DNA of 64,000 nt. Origin: Aliiroseovarius sediminis (GTDB lineage Bacteria > Pseudomonadota > Alphaproteobacteria > Rhodobacterales > Rhodobacteraceae). Shown one piece after another: positions 48,492-57,120 of the stretch. Position 1 is the first letter of the stretch. Every line of letters begins with the position of its first letter. A program made the translations under genes and the position numbers. The notes under the pieces are model-generated. The model worked only from the letters and a program-made list of their open reading frames with translations. It had not been told where the DNA came from and did no database searches. Where the stretch lies: positions 62,001-126,000 of the forward strand of contig NZ_JALBYP010000032.1 of assembly GCF_022678485.1 (NCBI RefSeq), written 5' to 3'.

Positions 48492-49910
48492 CTATCCGAA
48501 CAACAGGTTTTCACCCAACCCGCCCTTGGCGGGGGCTTGTTCGATGCCATCGTCGTCGCGCAGCCAGAGGACCTGAGCAATGGCGCCCGACTTTTCGCGC
48601 GGGTGCGGGCGCCCGGTGTAAGGTTCGGTGCCATTGGCGAAACTCAAAGTTGCGCCTGTGCGTTCCAGCAAGGTCTTTGCGATGAACAAGCCAAGGCCCA
48701 TCCCTTTGTATTCGCGCCGCTGGCCCTTGTCCTGTTGGGATTTCCTGCCACGGATGAACGGGTCACCAATCCAGCCGATCAATTGTGGTGGATACCCGCG
48801 CCCGTCGTCTATGATGCGCAGCTTGATGTCGTCCGGGGTCCAGTCGATCTCGATCCAGACGGTCGTGGCGGCATAATCAACGGCGTTCTGGATCAGGTTG
48901 CGCAGGCCGTGAATAACCTCGGGCCGGCGGGCGACGATGGGTTCATCCGAGGGGTCGTTCAACTTCGACACGACAGCGATTTCAAGTGTCTTGCCGCGAT
49001 TCGCGTGTGGCTCGGCGGCTTCTTCAACCAAGGTGACCAGTGGCACGCTTTTCATCAGCATGTCATCCTTGCCCGCGCGCCCCATCGATTGAAGAATGTC
49101 GCGGCAGCGGTCGGCCTGCTGACCAATCAGCGTGGCGTCATCGCGCAAATCGGCGTTGGCGTCCAGTTCGTCCACGAGCTCGGATGCGACCAGCTTGATC
49201 GTGGCAAGGGGCGTGCCAAGCTCGTGCGCGGCGGCGGCCACGACACCACCGAGATCGGTCAGCTTCTGTTCGCGCGACAGGGCCATTTGGGTGGCCAGAA
49301 GCGCCTCGGACATCGATTGCAACTCGGACGAGATTCGGCGCGTATAAAGCCCCAAGAAGCCGATCGAGGTGACGACCGCGACCCAGATGCCGAACACGAA
49401 CACATCGGGCATGACTAACGTTTCACCGCCTTGCGTATGCAGGGGGATGTTGAAATCGGCAACGGCAGTGGTCGCGGCAATGGCAACGCTGCCGACAATC
49501 ACGGTGGCGCGGGTCGACAGAGCGGTGGCGGCGACGGTTACCGGCGCCACGATCAGCACCATGAACGGGTTGTGAAGCCCCCCGGTCAGAAACACCATGA
49601 ACGCCAGTTGCAACGTATCAAACAAGAGCATTGCGATGGCGTTTCGTTCGTTCAGACGCGCGTTTTTGGGGAAGACCGTGATCGACACGAGGTTGGCGAT
49701 CACGGCAAGGCCGATCGCGACTGCCGCAAGCCCAATATTGATCTCAAGCGAAAAAAGCGTGATCGACACGATAATTGCAGCAATCTGACCGAAAACAGCT
49801 GCCCATCGCAACGCCACAAGCGTGCGCAGCCGCACCCAGCGGCCCCTTAGGATATCCGGTGCAGTGGGCGTGGGCTGATGCTCGATCAAGCCTTGGGCGC
49901 TGTCGCTCAT
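48492..49910 (-). CDS. regB: redox sensor histidine kinase RegB/PrrB
   Basis: Membrane kinase that senses the redox state of the quinone pool and phosphorylates RegA. The 472-residue protein has about six transmembrane helices (30-190), the quinone-binding GGLHNPF at 110-116, the H-box with His229 in AAAAHELGTPL, the redox Cys269 in DRCRDIL (equivalent to Cys265 of R. capsulatus RegB), and a C-terminal HATPase with N, G1 and G2 boxes (NLIQNAVDYA, DDGRGYP, GMGLGLF). Divergent from senC-regA as in Rhodobacter. Confidence 0.95.
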   Translation of the reverse strand: MSDSAQGLIEHQPTPTAPDILRGRWVRLRTLVALRWAAVFGQIAAIIVSITLFSLEINIGLAAVAIGLAVIANLVSITVFPKNARLNERNAIAMLLFDTLQLAFMVFLTGGLHNPFMVLIVAPVTVAATALSTRATVIVGSVAIAATTAVADFNIPLHTQGGETLVMPDVFVFGIWVAVVTSIGFLGLYTRRISSELQSMSEALLATQMALSREQKLTDLGGVVAAAAHELGTPLATIKLVASELVDELDANADLRDDATLIGQQADRCRDILQSMGRAGKDDMLMKSVPLVTLVEEAAEPHANRGKTLEIAVVSKLNDPSDEPIVARRPEVIHGLRNLIQNAVDYAATTVWIEIDWTPDDIKLRIIDDGRGYPPQLIGWIGDPFIRGRKSQQDKGQRREYKGMGLGLFIAKTLLERTGATLSFANGTEPYTGRPHPREKSGAIAQVLWLRDDDGIEQAPAKGGLGENLLFG

Positions 49911-50011
49911 GTGATCGATGGTCTGCTTGTTTCGGGTTGCGTCATTGTGAGCCCTTGTTAGTTCTGCGCAAAAGTCGGATCAATGCCGACACTACAGTCA
50001 GGAGAAAGCCG

Positions 50012-50641
50012 ATGAGCCGTATATATGTCGTTGTTGGTGCCGTTGCCATCGCCGTATTGGCGGGTGTTACATGGTATGTCACCACCGGTGACGCGGACAA
50101 GTTTGCACAATGTCGCGCGGGTGCAGTCGGAACTGGGGCGGCGTCAATCGGTGGGCCATTCGAGTTGATGAATGAAACCGGCAAGGTTGTGACGGACACG
50201 GATGTTATTACAAAACCGACGCTGGTTTATTTCGGCTATACATTTTGCCCCGATGTCTGCCCGCTGGACAATGCGCGCAATGCCGAGGCCATGCGCATGT
50301 TGCAGGACCGCGGATACGATGTGCAGTCGGTCTTTATCTCAGTCGATCCCGAACGCGACACGCCAGAACAATTGGCTGATTTCACAAGCTATATGCACGA
50401 AGATATGATCGGCCTGACCGGCACGCCTCAGCAGGTGAAGGCCGCAAGTCAGGCTTACAAGACATATTACCGCAAGCATGAACCGGAAGAGGGGCAAGAG
50501 GATTATTACCTCGTCGATCACTCGACCTTCACCTACCTGATGTTCCCCGAATTGGGCTTTGCCGACTTTTTCAAACGTGATGAAACACCCGATGCCATGG
50601 CCGACCGTGTGGCATGTTTCATTGATGCGGCCGCAAATTAA
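50012..50641 (+). CDS. senC: SCO1/SenC family protein (PrrC)
   Basis: Membrane-anchored copper-binding thioredoxin-fold protein, needed for cytochrome c oxidase CuA assembly and implicated in signalling to RegB. The 209-residue protein has an N-terminal anchor helix (about 4-22), CxxxC as Cys79 and Cys83 in FCPDVCP, and the copper ligand His170 in LVDHSTF. GGAG before ATG 50012 fixes the start. regA follows after 82 bases. Confidence 0.94.
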   Translation: MSRIYVVVGAVAIAVLAGVTWYVTTGDADKFAQCRAGAVGTGAASIGGPFELMNETGKVVTDTDVITKPTLVYFGYTFCPDVCPLDNARNAEAMRMLQDRGYDVQSVFISVDPERDTPEQLADFTSYMHEDMIGLTGTPQQVKAASQAYKTYYRKHEPEEGQEDYYLVDHSTFTYLMFPELGFADFFKRDETPDAMADRVACFIDAAAN

Positions 50642-50723
50642 CCGCTACCGCCGCGTTGAAATTGACCTTACTGTGCTTAATGCATAGATAAAGTTGAATA
50701 AGACGCGAACTGGAGGGCGGCCC

Positions 50724-51278
50724 ATGACGGCACAGGAACAAGAAGCAATTGGCGACGATCCGAGCCTGCTGTTGTTGGATGACGACGAGCCATTCCTGCG
50801 CCGCCTTGCCCGGGCGATGGAAAAACGCGGCTTCGCGCCGGAAACTGCCGGGTCCGTGGCCGCCGGGAACGCCATCGCAACCGCTCGTCCACCCGCCTAT
50901 GCGGTGGTTGATTTGCGGCTTGAAGATGGCAACGGTCTGGATGTGGTCGAGACCATTCGCGAACGCCGCCCGGATGCCCGCATCGTCGTGCTGACCGGAT
51001 ACGGCGCGATTGCGACGGCTGTTTCCGCGGTGAAGCTGGGGGCAAATGATTATCTGTCAAAGCCCGCCGACGCCAACGATATCATGAACGCCTTGCTGGC
51101 GAAATCCGATGAACTTCCCCCGCCCCCCGACAACCCAATGAGCGCGGACCGCGTTCGGTGGGAACATATCCAGCGTGTTTACGAGCTGTGCGACCGCAAC
51201 GTGTCCGAAACGGCGCGGCGGTTGAACATGCACCGGCGCACCTTGCAGCGCATTCTGGCGAAGCGCAGCCCGAAGTGA
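50724..51278 (+). CDS. regA: redox response regulator RegA/PrrA
   Basis: Global regulator of respiration, carbon and nitrogen fixation and, where present, photosynthesis. The 184-residue protein has a receiver domain with the acidic cluster at 19-21, phosphoacceptor Asp63, Thr91 and Lys113, a proline-rich linker (ELPPPPDNP) and a Fis-type helix-turn-helix (NVSETARRLNMHRRTLQRIL, about 159-178). The length equals RegA of R. capsulatus. GGAGG precedes ATG 50724. Its stop shares a base with the next gene (TGATG). Confidence 0.96.
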   Translation: MTAQEQEAIGDDPSLLLLDDDEPFLRRLARAMEKRGFAPETAGSVAAGNAIATARPPAYAVVDLRLEDGNGLDVVETIRERRPDARIVVLTGYGAIATAVSAVKLGANDYLSKPADANDIMNALLAKSDELPPPPDNPMSADRVRWEHIQRVYELCDRNVSETARRLNMHRRTLQRILAKRSPK

Positions 51279-51616
51279 TGCGCCTGCTGGCCCTACTTGC
51301 GGTGTTGGCCGGTCTGACGGCCTGCATGTCACCCGCGCCCACGCGCAGTTCTGTTGTCATTCGCCCCGATGCCGCCGGGCTTCAGGTTGACCCGGTGAAC
51401 AAGCGGATCGACTTCGGACGTTCGCCCAAAGGCGTTGTGCCAGCGCTGGATCGCGAGGTGGGGCGCCACAAGGCGCTGCCGCTTGACGGTTGTCCGGCGG
51501 GCGTTGTGCAGCAGTTGCAATGGGACGATCTGGTGCTGACCTTCACGCGGGAACGATTTGTGGGGTGGAAAGATGGTGGAGCATCGTCGGGTACGACTTG
51601 CCCTGCTACTGGCTGA
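51278..51616 (+). CDS. small putative lipoprotein, function unknown
   Basis: A 112-residue protein I do not recognise. It has a lipoprotein signal with lipobox LTAC (Cys16) and a soluble part with a DFGRSPKGVVPALDREVG stretch and two further cysteines. Its ATG overlaps the regA stop by one base, so it is translated with regA. In Rhodobacter the gene after regA is hvrA, which this protein does not resemble. The 3' end overlaps the convergent GNAT pseudogene by 11 bases. Confidence 0.65.
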   Translation: MRLLALLAVLAGLTACMSPAPTRSSVVIRPDAAGLQVDPVNKRIDFGRSPKGVVPALDREVGRHKALPLDGCPAGVVQQLQWDDLVLTFTRERFVGWKDGGASSGTTCPATG

Positions 51617-52073
51617 CTACAAAGCATTTTCGATCAAGCGTGTCGGTCAGCTCGTGCGTCTTGAATCCCGTCGCCTCGTAATACGCAATTCCCAATGGAT
51701 TATCCCGACCAATTGATGCTTCGATCTTCTTGATCCCTGCGTCACGCGCGGCAGCCACGCTGTCTGCGAACCGCAAGGGCCCGATCCCACGCCGTCCAGC
51801 ATCCAGCGCCACATAAGTTCCGATTTCTCCCCAACCGTCCGGCGTGCCGTATGGGTTATTGATTTTGGGCAGGATTAGAGACTGAAACCTTACCATTCGC
51901 CCAACTTCATCTTCGGCGACCGAACAGCGGACATTGTCTGGATTCTGGATATAATTGGTCCGCATGTGTTCCGCGTCACGGGATCGTGTACTGCCTCAAC
52001 CCGCCAAGATTGGGGTGATCAGAGCGCTCATCCCGTTGGCATCTGAAGTTTGTGTAGGACGGGTGACGATCAT
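51606..52073 (-). pseudogene. GNAT acetyltransferase gene interrupted by an in-frame TGA
   Basis: The frame runs from ATG 52073 (sharing a base with the HD gene stop, TGATG) to the stop at 51606 and gives a normal-size GNAT protein of about 155 residues, but codon 26 is TGA (51996-51998). Before it the frame reads [20 protein letters not shown], a typical GNAT N-terminus; after it come GSTRSRDAEHM and a normal acetyl-CoA-binding segment with GRRGIG. A single base change of TGG, GGA or CGA would make this stop. The remaining open part starts at ATG 51965 (119 residues) and lacks the N-terminal strand and helix. A sequencing error is possible. Confidence 0.7.
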
Positions 52074-52666
52074 CAGATTTCCTTCAACAACGCTTTGTGG
52101 CGGGCGGTGAAGTCGCGCCGCACATCTGCGGGCGGGCGAAGCGTAATGGACATGCCCGCAATTTGGTTCGGGTCCGGCGTGCCGAAAAACTTGTTGGATT
52201 CTTCAACGGTGAAGCCAGCGATCTGAGTGGCCTCAAGCCACGCGGAAATCCGGTCTGCTTTCTTGATCGCCTTCTTGATCGTCTCCGGCAGCTTGGCAGG
52301 CAGCCCGAACTTGATGTGAATGGCTGCTGTCAACCGGTCATCAAGCTCGCTGTAAGCCGGGCCGACCGCTGACTTGACCGGAGAGATCATGTCGCCAATC
52401 ACATATTCGGGCGCGTCGTGAAGAAGTGCTGCCATCCTCCATTTGACGGGCGCCTTGGGGTTCATGCGGGTAAACAATTCTTCGACCAGCAGTGAATGTT
52501 CAGCCACCGAATAGGGAAAATCTCCGAAGGTCTGCCCGTTCCAGCGCGCCACGAAGGCCAAGCCATGGGCGATATCCTCGATCTCGATGTCCATCGGGGT
52601 CGGGTCCAGCAGGTCCAGACGACGGCCGGAGAGCATCCGTTGCCATGCGCGGGGTTGTTTGGGCAT
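52073..52666 (-). CDS. HD domain hydrolase (YfbR-like)
   Basis: Predicted metal-dependent phosphohydrolase, possibly a 5'-deoxynucleotidase like YfbR. The 197-residue protein has His57 (SVAEHSLLV), the HD pair His83-Asp84 ([12 protein letters not shown]) and a later Asp in KKADRISAW. Substrate is not known. Translationally coupled to the GNAT pseudogene; divergent from ahcY. Confidence 0.85.
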   Translation of the reverse strand: MPKQPRAWQRMLSGRRLDLLDPTPMDIEIEDIAHGLAFVARWNGQTFGDFPYSVAEHSLLVEELFTRMNPKAPVKWRMAALLHDAPEYVIGDMISPVKSAVGPAYSELDDRLTAAIHIKFGLPAKLPETIKKAIKKADRISAWLEATQIAGFTVEESNKFFGTPDPNQIAGMSITLRPPADVRRDFTARHKALLKEI

Positions 52667-52721
52667 TTGGTGGTCTCCTCGCGTGTTCAGGGGCGCACTC
52701 TGGTGTTTTTGACCCCCGTGT

Positions 52722-52737
52722 CAATCAGGCTTGATTG
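52722..52737. promoter_or_regulatory. dyad CAATCA-N4-TGATTG upstream of ahcY
   Basis: A perfect 6-bp inverted repeat in the 135-bp gap between the HD gene and ahcY, about 65-80 bases before the ahcY start. Candidate operator for one or both genes; regulator unknown. No SAH riboswitch pattern was seen here. Confidence 0.4.
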
Positions 52738-52801
52738 CCAGCCTGCGCATAGGATGCTACGGCACCTGCAAACGCATTGGGTTCCGTATCGGAGAGACAC
52801 C

Positions 52802-54193
52802 GTGACCACTGACTATATCGTAAAAGACATCAACCTTGCTGAATTTGGACGCAAGGAACTGGACATTGCCGAAACTGAAATGCCGGGCCTGATGGCGCTG
52901 CGCGACGAATATGGCGATACGAAGCCCCTGAAAGGGTCGCGCATCGTCGGGTCGCTGCACATGACCATTCAAACCGCCGTGCTGATCGAAACGCTTGTGG
53001 CGTTGGGCGCTGATGTGCGCTGGGCGTCGTGCAATATCTTTTCGACCCAAGATCATGCGGCTGCTGCGATTGCCGCCGGTGGAACTCCTGTTTTTGCGAT
53101 CAAAGGTCAGTCGCTGGAAGAGCATTGGGATTATCTGGACCGCTCGTTCATGTTCCCTGAGGGCCCCAACCTGATCTTGGATGATGGCGGGGATGCCACA
53201 TTGTATATCCTGCTGGGTGCGCGTGTTGAGAACGGCGAAACAGACCTGATCGAAACGCCCACCTCGGAAGAGGAAGTGGCGGTTTTCGCGCAGATCAAGA
53301 AGCGTATGAAGGCCAGCCCGGGCTGGTTCACCAAGATGCGTGACCAGATCAAAGGCGTGTCCGAGGAAACGACCACTGGCGTTCACCGCCTGTATGATCT
53401 GGTGAAGCAAGGCCAGTTGCCGTTCCCCGCGATTAACGTGAATGACTCGGTCACCAAGTCTAAATTCGACAACAAGTATGGCTGTAAAGAATCGCTGGTC
53501 GACGGCATTCGCCGCGCGACCGACACCATGATGGCCGGCAAAGTCGCCGTTGTCTGTGGTTATGGCGATGTGGGCAAAGGCTCGGCCGCATCGCTCAGCG
53601 GGGCTGGCGCCCGTGTGAAAGTGACCGAAATCGACCCTATTTGTGCACTGCAAGCCGCGATGGACGGGTTCGAGGTGGTCACTCTGGAAGACGCCGTGGC
53701 GGATGCTGACATCTTCATCACCACCACGGGCAACAAAGACGTGATCCGCATCGAGCATATGCGTGCGATGAAGGACATGGCGATCGTTGGCAATATCGGC
53801 CACTTCGACAATGAAATTCAGGTCGCGAACCTGAAGAACCATAAATGGACCAACATCAAGGAACAGGTGGACATGATCGAGATGCCATCGGGCAACCGCA
53901 TCATCCTGCTGTCTGAAGGTCGTCTGCTGAACCTTGGCAACGCCACCGGCCACCCGTCTTTCGTGATGTCGGCGTCCTTCACCAACCAAGTGTTGGCGCA
54001 GATTGAACTGTGGACCAAAGGTGACGAATACAACAATGATGTCTATATCCTGCCCAAGCATCTGGACGAAAAAGTCGCCCGCCTGCATCTGGACCGAATC
54101 GGCGTGAAGCTGTCGAAGCTGAGCAGCGAACAAGCGTCCTATATCGGCGTCACACCCGAAGGGCCGTTCAAGCCCGAGCATTATCGGTATTGA
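52802..54193 (+). CDS. ahcY: adenosylhomocysteinase
   Basis: NAD-dependent hydrolysis of S-adenosylhomocysteine to adenosine and homocysteine, closing the methylation cycle. The 463-residue protein starts at GTG 52802 (GGAGA upstream). It has [15 protein letters not shown], the NAD-binding [10 protein letters not shown] segment, TTTGNKD, and the C-terminal YRY that completes the NAD site of the neighbouring subunit. Longer open sequence upstream lies over the HD gene and was rejected. The linkage reg locus-ahcY is also known from Rhodobacter. Confidence 0.96.
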   Translation: MTTDYIVKDINLAEFGRKELDIAETEMPGLMALRDEYGDTKPLKGSRIVGSLHMTIQTAVLIETLVALGADVRWASCNIFSTQDHAAAAIAAGGTPVFAIKGQSLEEHWDYLDRSFMFPEGPNLILDDGGDATLYILLGARVENGETDLIETPTSEEEVAVFAQIKKRMKASPGWFTKMRDQIKGVSEETTTGVHRLYDLVKQGQLPFPAINVNDSVTKSKFDNKYGCKESLVDGIRRATDTMMAGKVAVVCGYGDVGKGSAASLSGAGARVKVTEIDPICALQAAMDGFEVVTLEDAVADADIFITTTGNKDVIRIEHMRAMKDMAIVGNIGHFDNEIQVANLKNHKWTNIKEQVDMIEMPSGNRIILLSEGRLLNLGNATGHPSFVMSASFTNQVLAQIELWTKGDEYNNDVYILPKHLDEKVARLHLDRIGVKLSKLSSEQASYIGVTPEGPFKPEHYRY

Positions 54194-54202
54194 TCCCGCG
54201 CC

Positions 54203-54952
54203 ATGAGCGAAGAAAAACAGCGCCGCCCCGTTTTACGTTGGGCGGCGCTTTCCGTTTTGTCGGCGATATCCTCTGCTGCTCTGTTCGGTCTTTTGGGCTT
54301 GTGGTTGTTGTTGCGTCCCGACGGGCCATTGCCGGACCATTGGAACCCGACGAAACGACTGACGGTCGCCGCCCCTGTGACGATCGTCACCCGCTTTCAG
54401 ATGATGCGCGCGCTGGGCGATGTCGCGGAATGCCGCGCAGTGCTGGACCAAGCGGGTGTCGCATTTGCACCGATGAATGACCTTGAAGTGGACGAGAATT
54501 GCGGCATTGCGGGACGAGGACAACTGTCCAAATTGGCCAATTCGCGGTTGAATAGGGTCGAAACCCGCTGTGCCACTGTGCTGAGGCTGGCAATGTGGGA
54601 ACATCACGTCGTGCAACCCGCTGCGCAAGACCTGCTTGGAACATCGGTGTCCTCGATTACGCAAATCGGCAGCTATAACTGCCGCAAGATGCGCACCAGT
54701 CGCGGATCAGACGGGCGGTGGAGCAGTCATGCAAAAGCCAACGCCATCGACATCACGGGTATGCGGTTGGCCGATGGTCGCCGACTGTCACTGCTGAAAG
54801 ATTGGGATGGCGACGACCCCGAGGCAGCATTTCTGCGCAAGATTTGGCGCGGGTCGTGCGATTGGTTCCGGCTGGTGCTTGGCCCTGATTACAACCAGCT
54901 TCACGCCGATCATTTTCACTTGGAAAACACCGGCTGGGGCTTTTGCCGGTAG
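54203..54952 (+). CDS. extensin-like family protein
   Basis: Predicted periplasmic protein of 249 residues with one N-terminal transmembrane or signal helix (about 15-38) and a C-terminal extensin-like domain (about 70-249). The motifs GSYNCR, WSSHAKANAIDI and LHADHFHLE resemble the zinc-binding pattern of LAS peptidases (His and Asp ligands, terminal HxDHxH), so a peptidoglycan peptidase role is possible but unproven. Four cysteines could form disulfides. It begins 9 bases after ahcY. Confidence 0.8.
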   Translation: MSEEKQRRPVLRWAALSVLSAISSAALFGLLGLWLLLRPDGPLPDHWNPTKRLTVAAPVTIVTRFQMMRALGDVAECRAVLDQAGVAFAPMNDLEVDENCGIAGRGQLSKLANSRLNRVETRCATVLRLAMWEHHVVQPAAQDLLGTSVSSITQIGSYNCRKMRTSRGSDGRWSSHAKANAIDITGMRLADGRRLSLLKDWDGDDPEAAFLRKIWRGSCDWFRLVLGPDYNQLHADHFHLENTGWGFCR

Positions 54953-54955
54953 GGT

Positions 54956-54983
54956 GGCCCCGCACCGTCGCGGGCACGGGGCC
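54956..54983. terminator. GC-rich hairpin between convergent genes, possible weak terminator
   Basis: Stem GGCCCCG (54956-54962) / CGGGGCC (54977-54983) with a small inner CCG/CGG hairpin, in the 38-bp gap between the extensin-like gene and trpB. No T-run follows on either strand, so the effect may depend on Rho or be weak. Confidence 0.4.
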
Positions 54984-54990
54984 GGTTCGA

Positions 54991-56193
54991 TTAGTCACCA
55001 AACCCGAAGGTTTCGGTGACATAGTCAATATCCTTGTCACCCCGTCCTGACAGGTTGATCAGAATCGACTTGCCGGGGTTCTTTGGCGCTTCACGCATCG
55101 CGAAGGCAACCGCATGGGCGCTTTCCAAGGCTGGAATAATCCCTTCGTGGCGGCTGAGCGCATAGAAGGCGTCCAGCGCCTCCTTGTCATTGGCGGCGGT
55201 GTAATTGGCACGGCCCGTGCGGTGCAAATGCGCGTGCTCCGGCCCGACGCCAGGGTAATCGAGGCCCGAGGCCACGGTGTGCACCGGTGCCGGTTCGCCA
55301 TGCTCGTCCTTCAGAATCATGGTGCGGAACCCATGGATGTCGCCGTCTTCGCCATAGGTGATGGTCGCCGCGTGATCGCCCAGCTTGGACGACGTTCCCA
55401 GCGGCTCGACGCCATAAAGCGCGACGTCCTCGTCGTCGATGAAGCCCGAAAACAGGCCCATCGCGTTTGATCCGCCACCCACGCAGGCGGCCACCATGTC
55501 GGGCAGCTCGCCGGTCATCTCAAGGAATTGTTCGCGCGATTCAATTCCGACGATGTGCTGGAAATCGCGCACAATCAGCGGGAAAGGATGGGGGCCGACA
55601 ACTGACCCAATGGCGAAAAGGGCTTGGTCGGCCTGCTCCATGTAGCTGCCGAAACAGCTGTCCACGGCCTCTTTCAGCGACCGTCCGCCGAAGCCGACGG
55701 GCACAACTTTAGCGCCCAACAGCTTCATGCGGGTGACATTGGGGGCCTCTTTCGCGATGTCGATTTCGCCCATGTGGATTTCGCATTCCAATCCGAAATA
55801 GGCCGCAGCGGTTGCCAGCGCGACCCCGTGTTGCCCTGCACCGGTTTCAGCCATCAGCTTTTTCTTGCCCATGAACTTGGCCAACAGACCTTCGCCCATG
55901 CAATGGTTCAGCTTGTGCGCGCCGGTGTGGTTCAGATCCTCGCGCTTGGCATAGATCTGCGCCCCATCCGACAGGTTGGACAGGTTCTTCAGATACGAAA
56001 CCGGCGTGGGCCGCCCTTGGAAATGTTTGCGGATATGGCGCAGCTCGGCAATGAAGTCTGCTGATTTCGAGATGCGGTCATACGCCTCGCGGATTTCTTT
56101 GAAATGCGGCTCAAGCGGGGGTGGTAACATTGCGCCGCCATAGTCGCCAAACATGCCGTCACGGGTGGGGGTGGACTTCAGGTATGATGCCAT
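54991..56193 (-). CDS. trpB: tryptophan synthase beta chain-like protein
   Basis: PLP enzyme that joins indole and serine. The 400-residue protein has the PLP lysine Lys94 in HTGAHKLN, Glu116 in AETGAGQHG, the phosphate loop GGGSN at 239-243 and SGRGDKD near the C-terminus, all hallmarks of TrpB1. The N-terminus ([17 protein letters not shown]) differs from the usual FGxFGGRxVxE(T/A)L. No trpA or trpF lies in this window, so it could be a paralogue working without TrpA. The start follows a 289-bp gap that holds nothing I can assign. Confidence 0.85.
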   Translation of the reverse strand: MASYLKSTPTRDGMFGDYGGAMLPPPLEPHFKEIREAYDRISKSADFIAELRHIRKHFQGRPTPVSYLKNLSNLSDGAQIYAKREDLNHTGAHKLNHCMGEGLLAKFMGKKKLMAETGAGQHGVALATAAAYFGLECEIHMGEIDIAKEAPNVTRMKLLGAKVVPVGFGGRSLKEAVDSCFGSYMEQADQALFAIGSVVGPHPFPLIVRDFQHIVGIESREQFLEMTGELPDMVAACVGGGSNAMGLFSGFIDDEDVALYGVEPLGTSSKLGDHAATITYGEDGDIHGFRTMILKDEHGEPAPVHTVASGLDYPGVGPEHAHLHRTGRANYTAANDKEALDAFYALSRHEGIIPALESAHAVAFAMREAPKNPGKSILINLSGRGDKDIDYVTETFGFGD

Positions 56194-56482
56194 CTTGTGT
56201 CAGATCCTTACTTACATTTACCGCGATCAGACCGCGACTTGGCACCTGCCACAAGGTAAATTTGCTTTATCTGCGACAAAATTTCAGCTTTCCACCACCG
56301 ACAAACACGGGCCGGGAAGTCAGACCCGCGCTGAGCCAAGTTCTGTGAGTGTTCCAGGCGGATTGGTGCGGCATTGTGACGGGGAAAGATGGCGTAAAGT
56401 TTTCCTTTGAAGAATGGCGAATCGGGCCTAGTCTTCCGCTCGCATTGGGCTTCGGCCAGTTGGTTAATTATGGGAGATGAAA
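56194..56482. other. intergenic region between divergent trpB and DUF2853 gene, no recognised gene
   Basis: This 289-bp stretch has no credible gene on either strand. The only weak promoter-like match is TTGAAG followed 16 bases later by TAGTCT, near 56407-56435, before the DUF2853 gene. No terminator, riboswitch or repeat was seen. Confidence 0.4.
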
Positions 56483-56824
56483 ATGGGTAAGCGCGACGAT
56501 CTGATTGCGAAATATGCAGAAGACCTGAAATCGAAATGTGGCATCACGCCGGATATGGACCTTCTGACCAAGGTGACCATTGGCTGCGGCCCCGCGATTT
56601 ACAATGCCGACGCGTCAACTGTCGCTGCCGGGCAGGAAAGCGAGCTTGAGACCGTGAAAGACAATTTCCTGGTTAAAAAGCTAGGTCTGGCTGATGGTCC
56701 GCAGCTGATGGATGCAATCAACTCTGTCATCGACACCTATGGCCGATCCGAGCGCAACAAGTACCGCGCCGTTGTATATTACATGCTGGTCAAGCATTTC
56801 GGCAAAGAATCCGTCTACGCCTGA
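56483..56824 (+). CDS. DUF2853 family protein
   Basis: A small soluble alpha-helical protein of 113 residues, widespread in marine bacteria, function unknown. Features: KYAEDLKSKCGITPDMDLL near the N-terminus and KYRAVVYYMLVKHFGKE at the C-terminus. GGGAGA lies 5-6 bases before ATG 56483, so I prefer it to ATG 56477, which overlaps that site. Single-gene transcript ending in a strong terminator. Confidence 0.85.
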   Translation: MGKRDDLIAKYAEDLKSKCGITPDMDLLTKVTIGCGPAIYNADASTVAAGQESELETVKDNFLVKKLGLADGPQLMDAINSVIDTYGRSERNKYRAVVYYMLVKHFGKESVYA

Positions 56825-56847
56825 TCCCGATCAGGGCGGAGAGCATC

Positions 56848-56876
56848 GGCGCTGCCACATTGGCGGCGCCTTTTTT
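56848..56876 (+). terminator. rho-independent terminator after DUF2853 gene
   Basis: 9-bp stem GGCGCTGCC (56848-56856) / GGCGGCGCC (56862-56870) with one G-U pair, 5-base loop, then TTTTTT. Confidence 0.9.
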
Positions 56877-56890
56877 AATGAACCGTTAAC
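56875..56890. promoter_or_regulatory. CtrA box, full consensus TTAA-N7-TTAAC
   Basis: TTAA (56875-56878), seven bases, TTAAC (56886-56890): exact CtrA consensus. It begins in the T-run of the DUF2853 terminator and points into the following stretch, which ends in its own terminator. TTAACA at 56886-56891 could double as a -35 element. Confidence 0.65.
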
Positions 56891-56904
56891 ATACTGATTT
56901 TGAA

Positions 56905-57061
56905 TAGTTTTGTAAGCGTTTGAGGCTTGCGGTCTGCGATCCCCCGCGCTAGGTTGAATTCGAAGGCTAGGATGGCCGGACCCGAAATTCAAAAACACTT
57001 GTGGTGCTGGGGAGCACGTGGGGTGGAAAGGAGGGGCCGAGACGTCAGCCCCTCCTTTTTT
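56905..57061 (+). ncRNA. candidate small RNA or leader-like transcript with its own terminator
   Basis: The stretch lies between two terminators and has no gene of its own strand downstream within 2.8 kb. It contains a hairpin GTGCT-GGGG-AGCAC at about 57004-57017 and ends in a strong terminator whose descending arm holds CCTCC, an anti-Shine-Dalgarno sequence. A CtrA box lies just upstream. A short frame from ATG 56972, with GAAGG 5 bases before it, would read HLWCWGARG and continue through the terminator; it may be a peptide or chance. Transcript boundaries are guesses. Confidence 0.4.
57028..57061 (+). terminator. orphan rho-independent terminator
   Basis: Perfect 10-bp stem AAGGAGGGGC (57028-57037) / GCCCCTCCTT (57048-57057), 10-base loop, then a T-run to 57061. 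No plus-strand gene precedes it after the DUF2853 terminator. On the minus strand it lies 59 bases beyond the EVE gene stop, but the T-run orientation favours plus-strand use; an A-run on the left arm is short. Confidence 0.85.
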
Positions 57062-57120
57062 CTGTTCATCATGCGAAGATCATGTCGTGCGGTTTGTTGC
57101 GCGGTTGGCCAGCCGTCCAC

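Noticed and set aside
51996-51998. TGA in the GNAT gene read as selenocysteine
   Set aside because: No selenocysteine insertion hairpin is evident just downstream, GNAT proteins are not selenoproteins, and the position is not an active-site cysteine.
52667-52801. SAH or SAM riboswitch before ahcY
   Set aside because: Such elements occur at methyl-cycle genes in Proteobacteria, but I could not match the conserved core sequences or pairings here.
52757-54181. 474-codon open frame antisense to ahcY
   Set aside because: It mirrors a highly conserved gene in a GC-rich genome with strong codon bias, which commonly leaves antisense frames open; no family resemblance.
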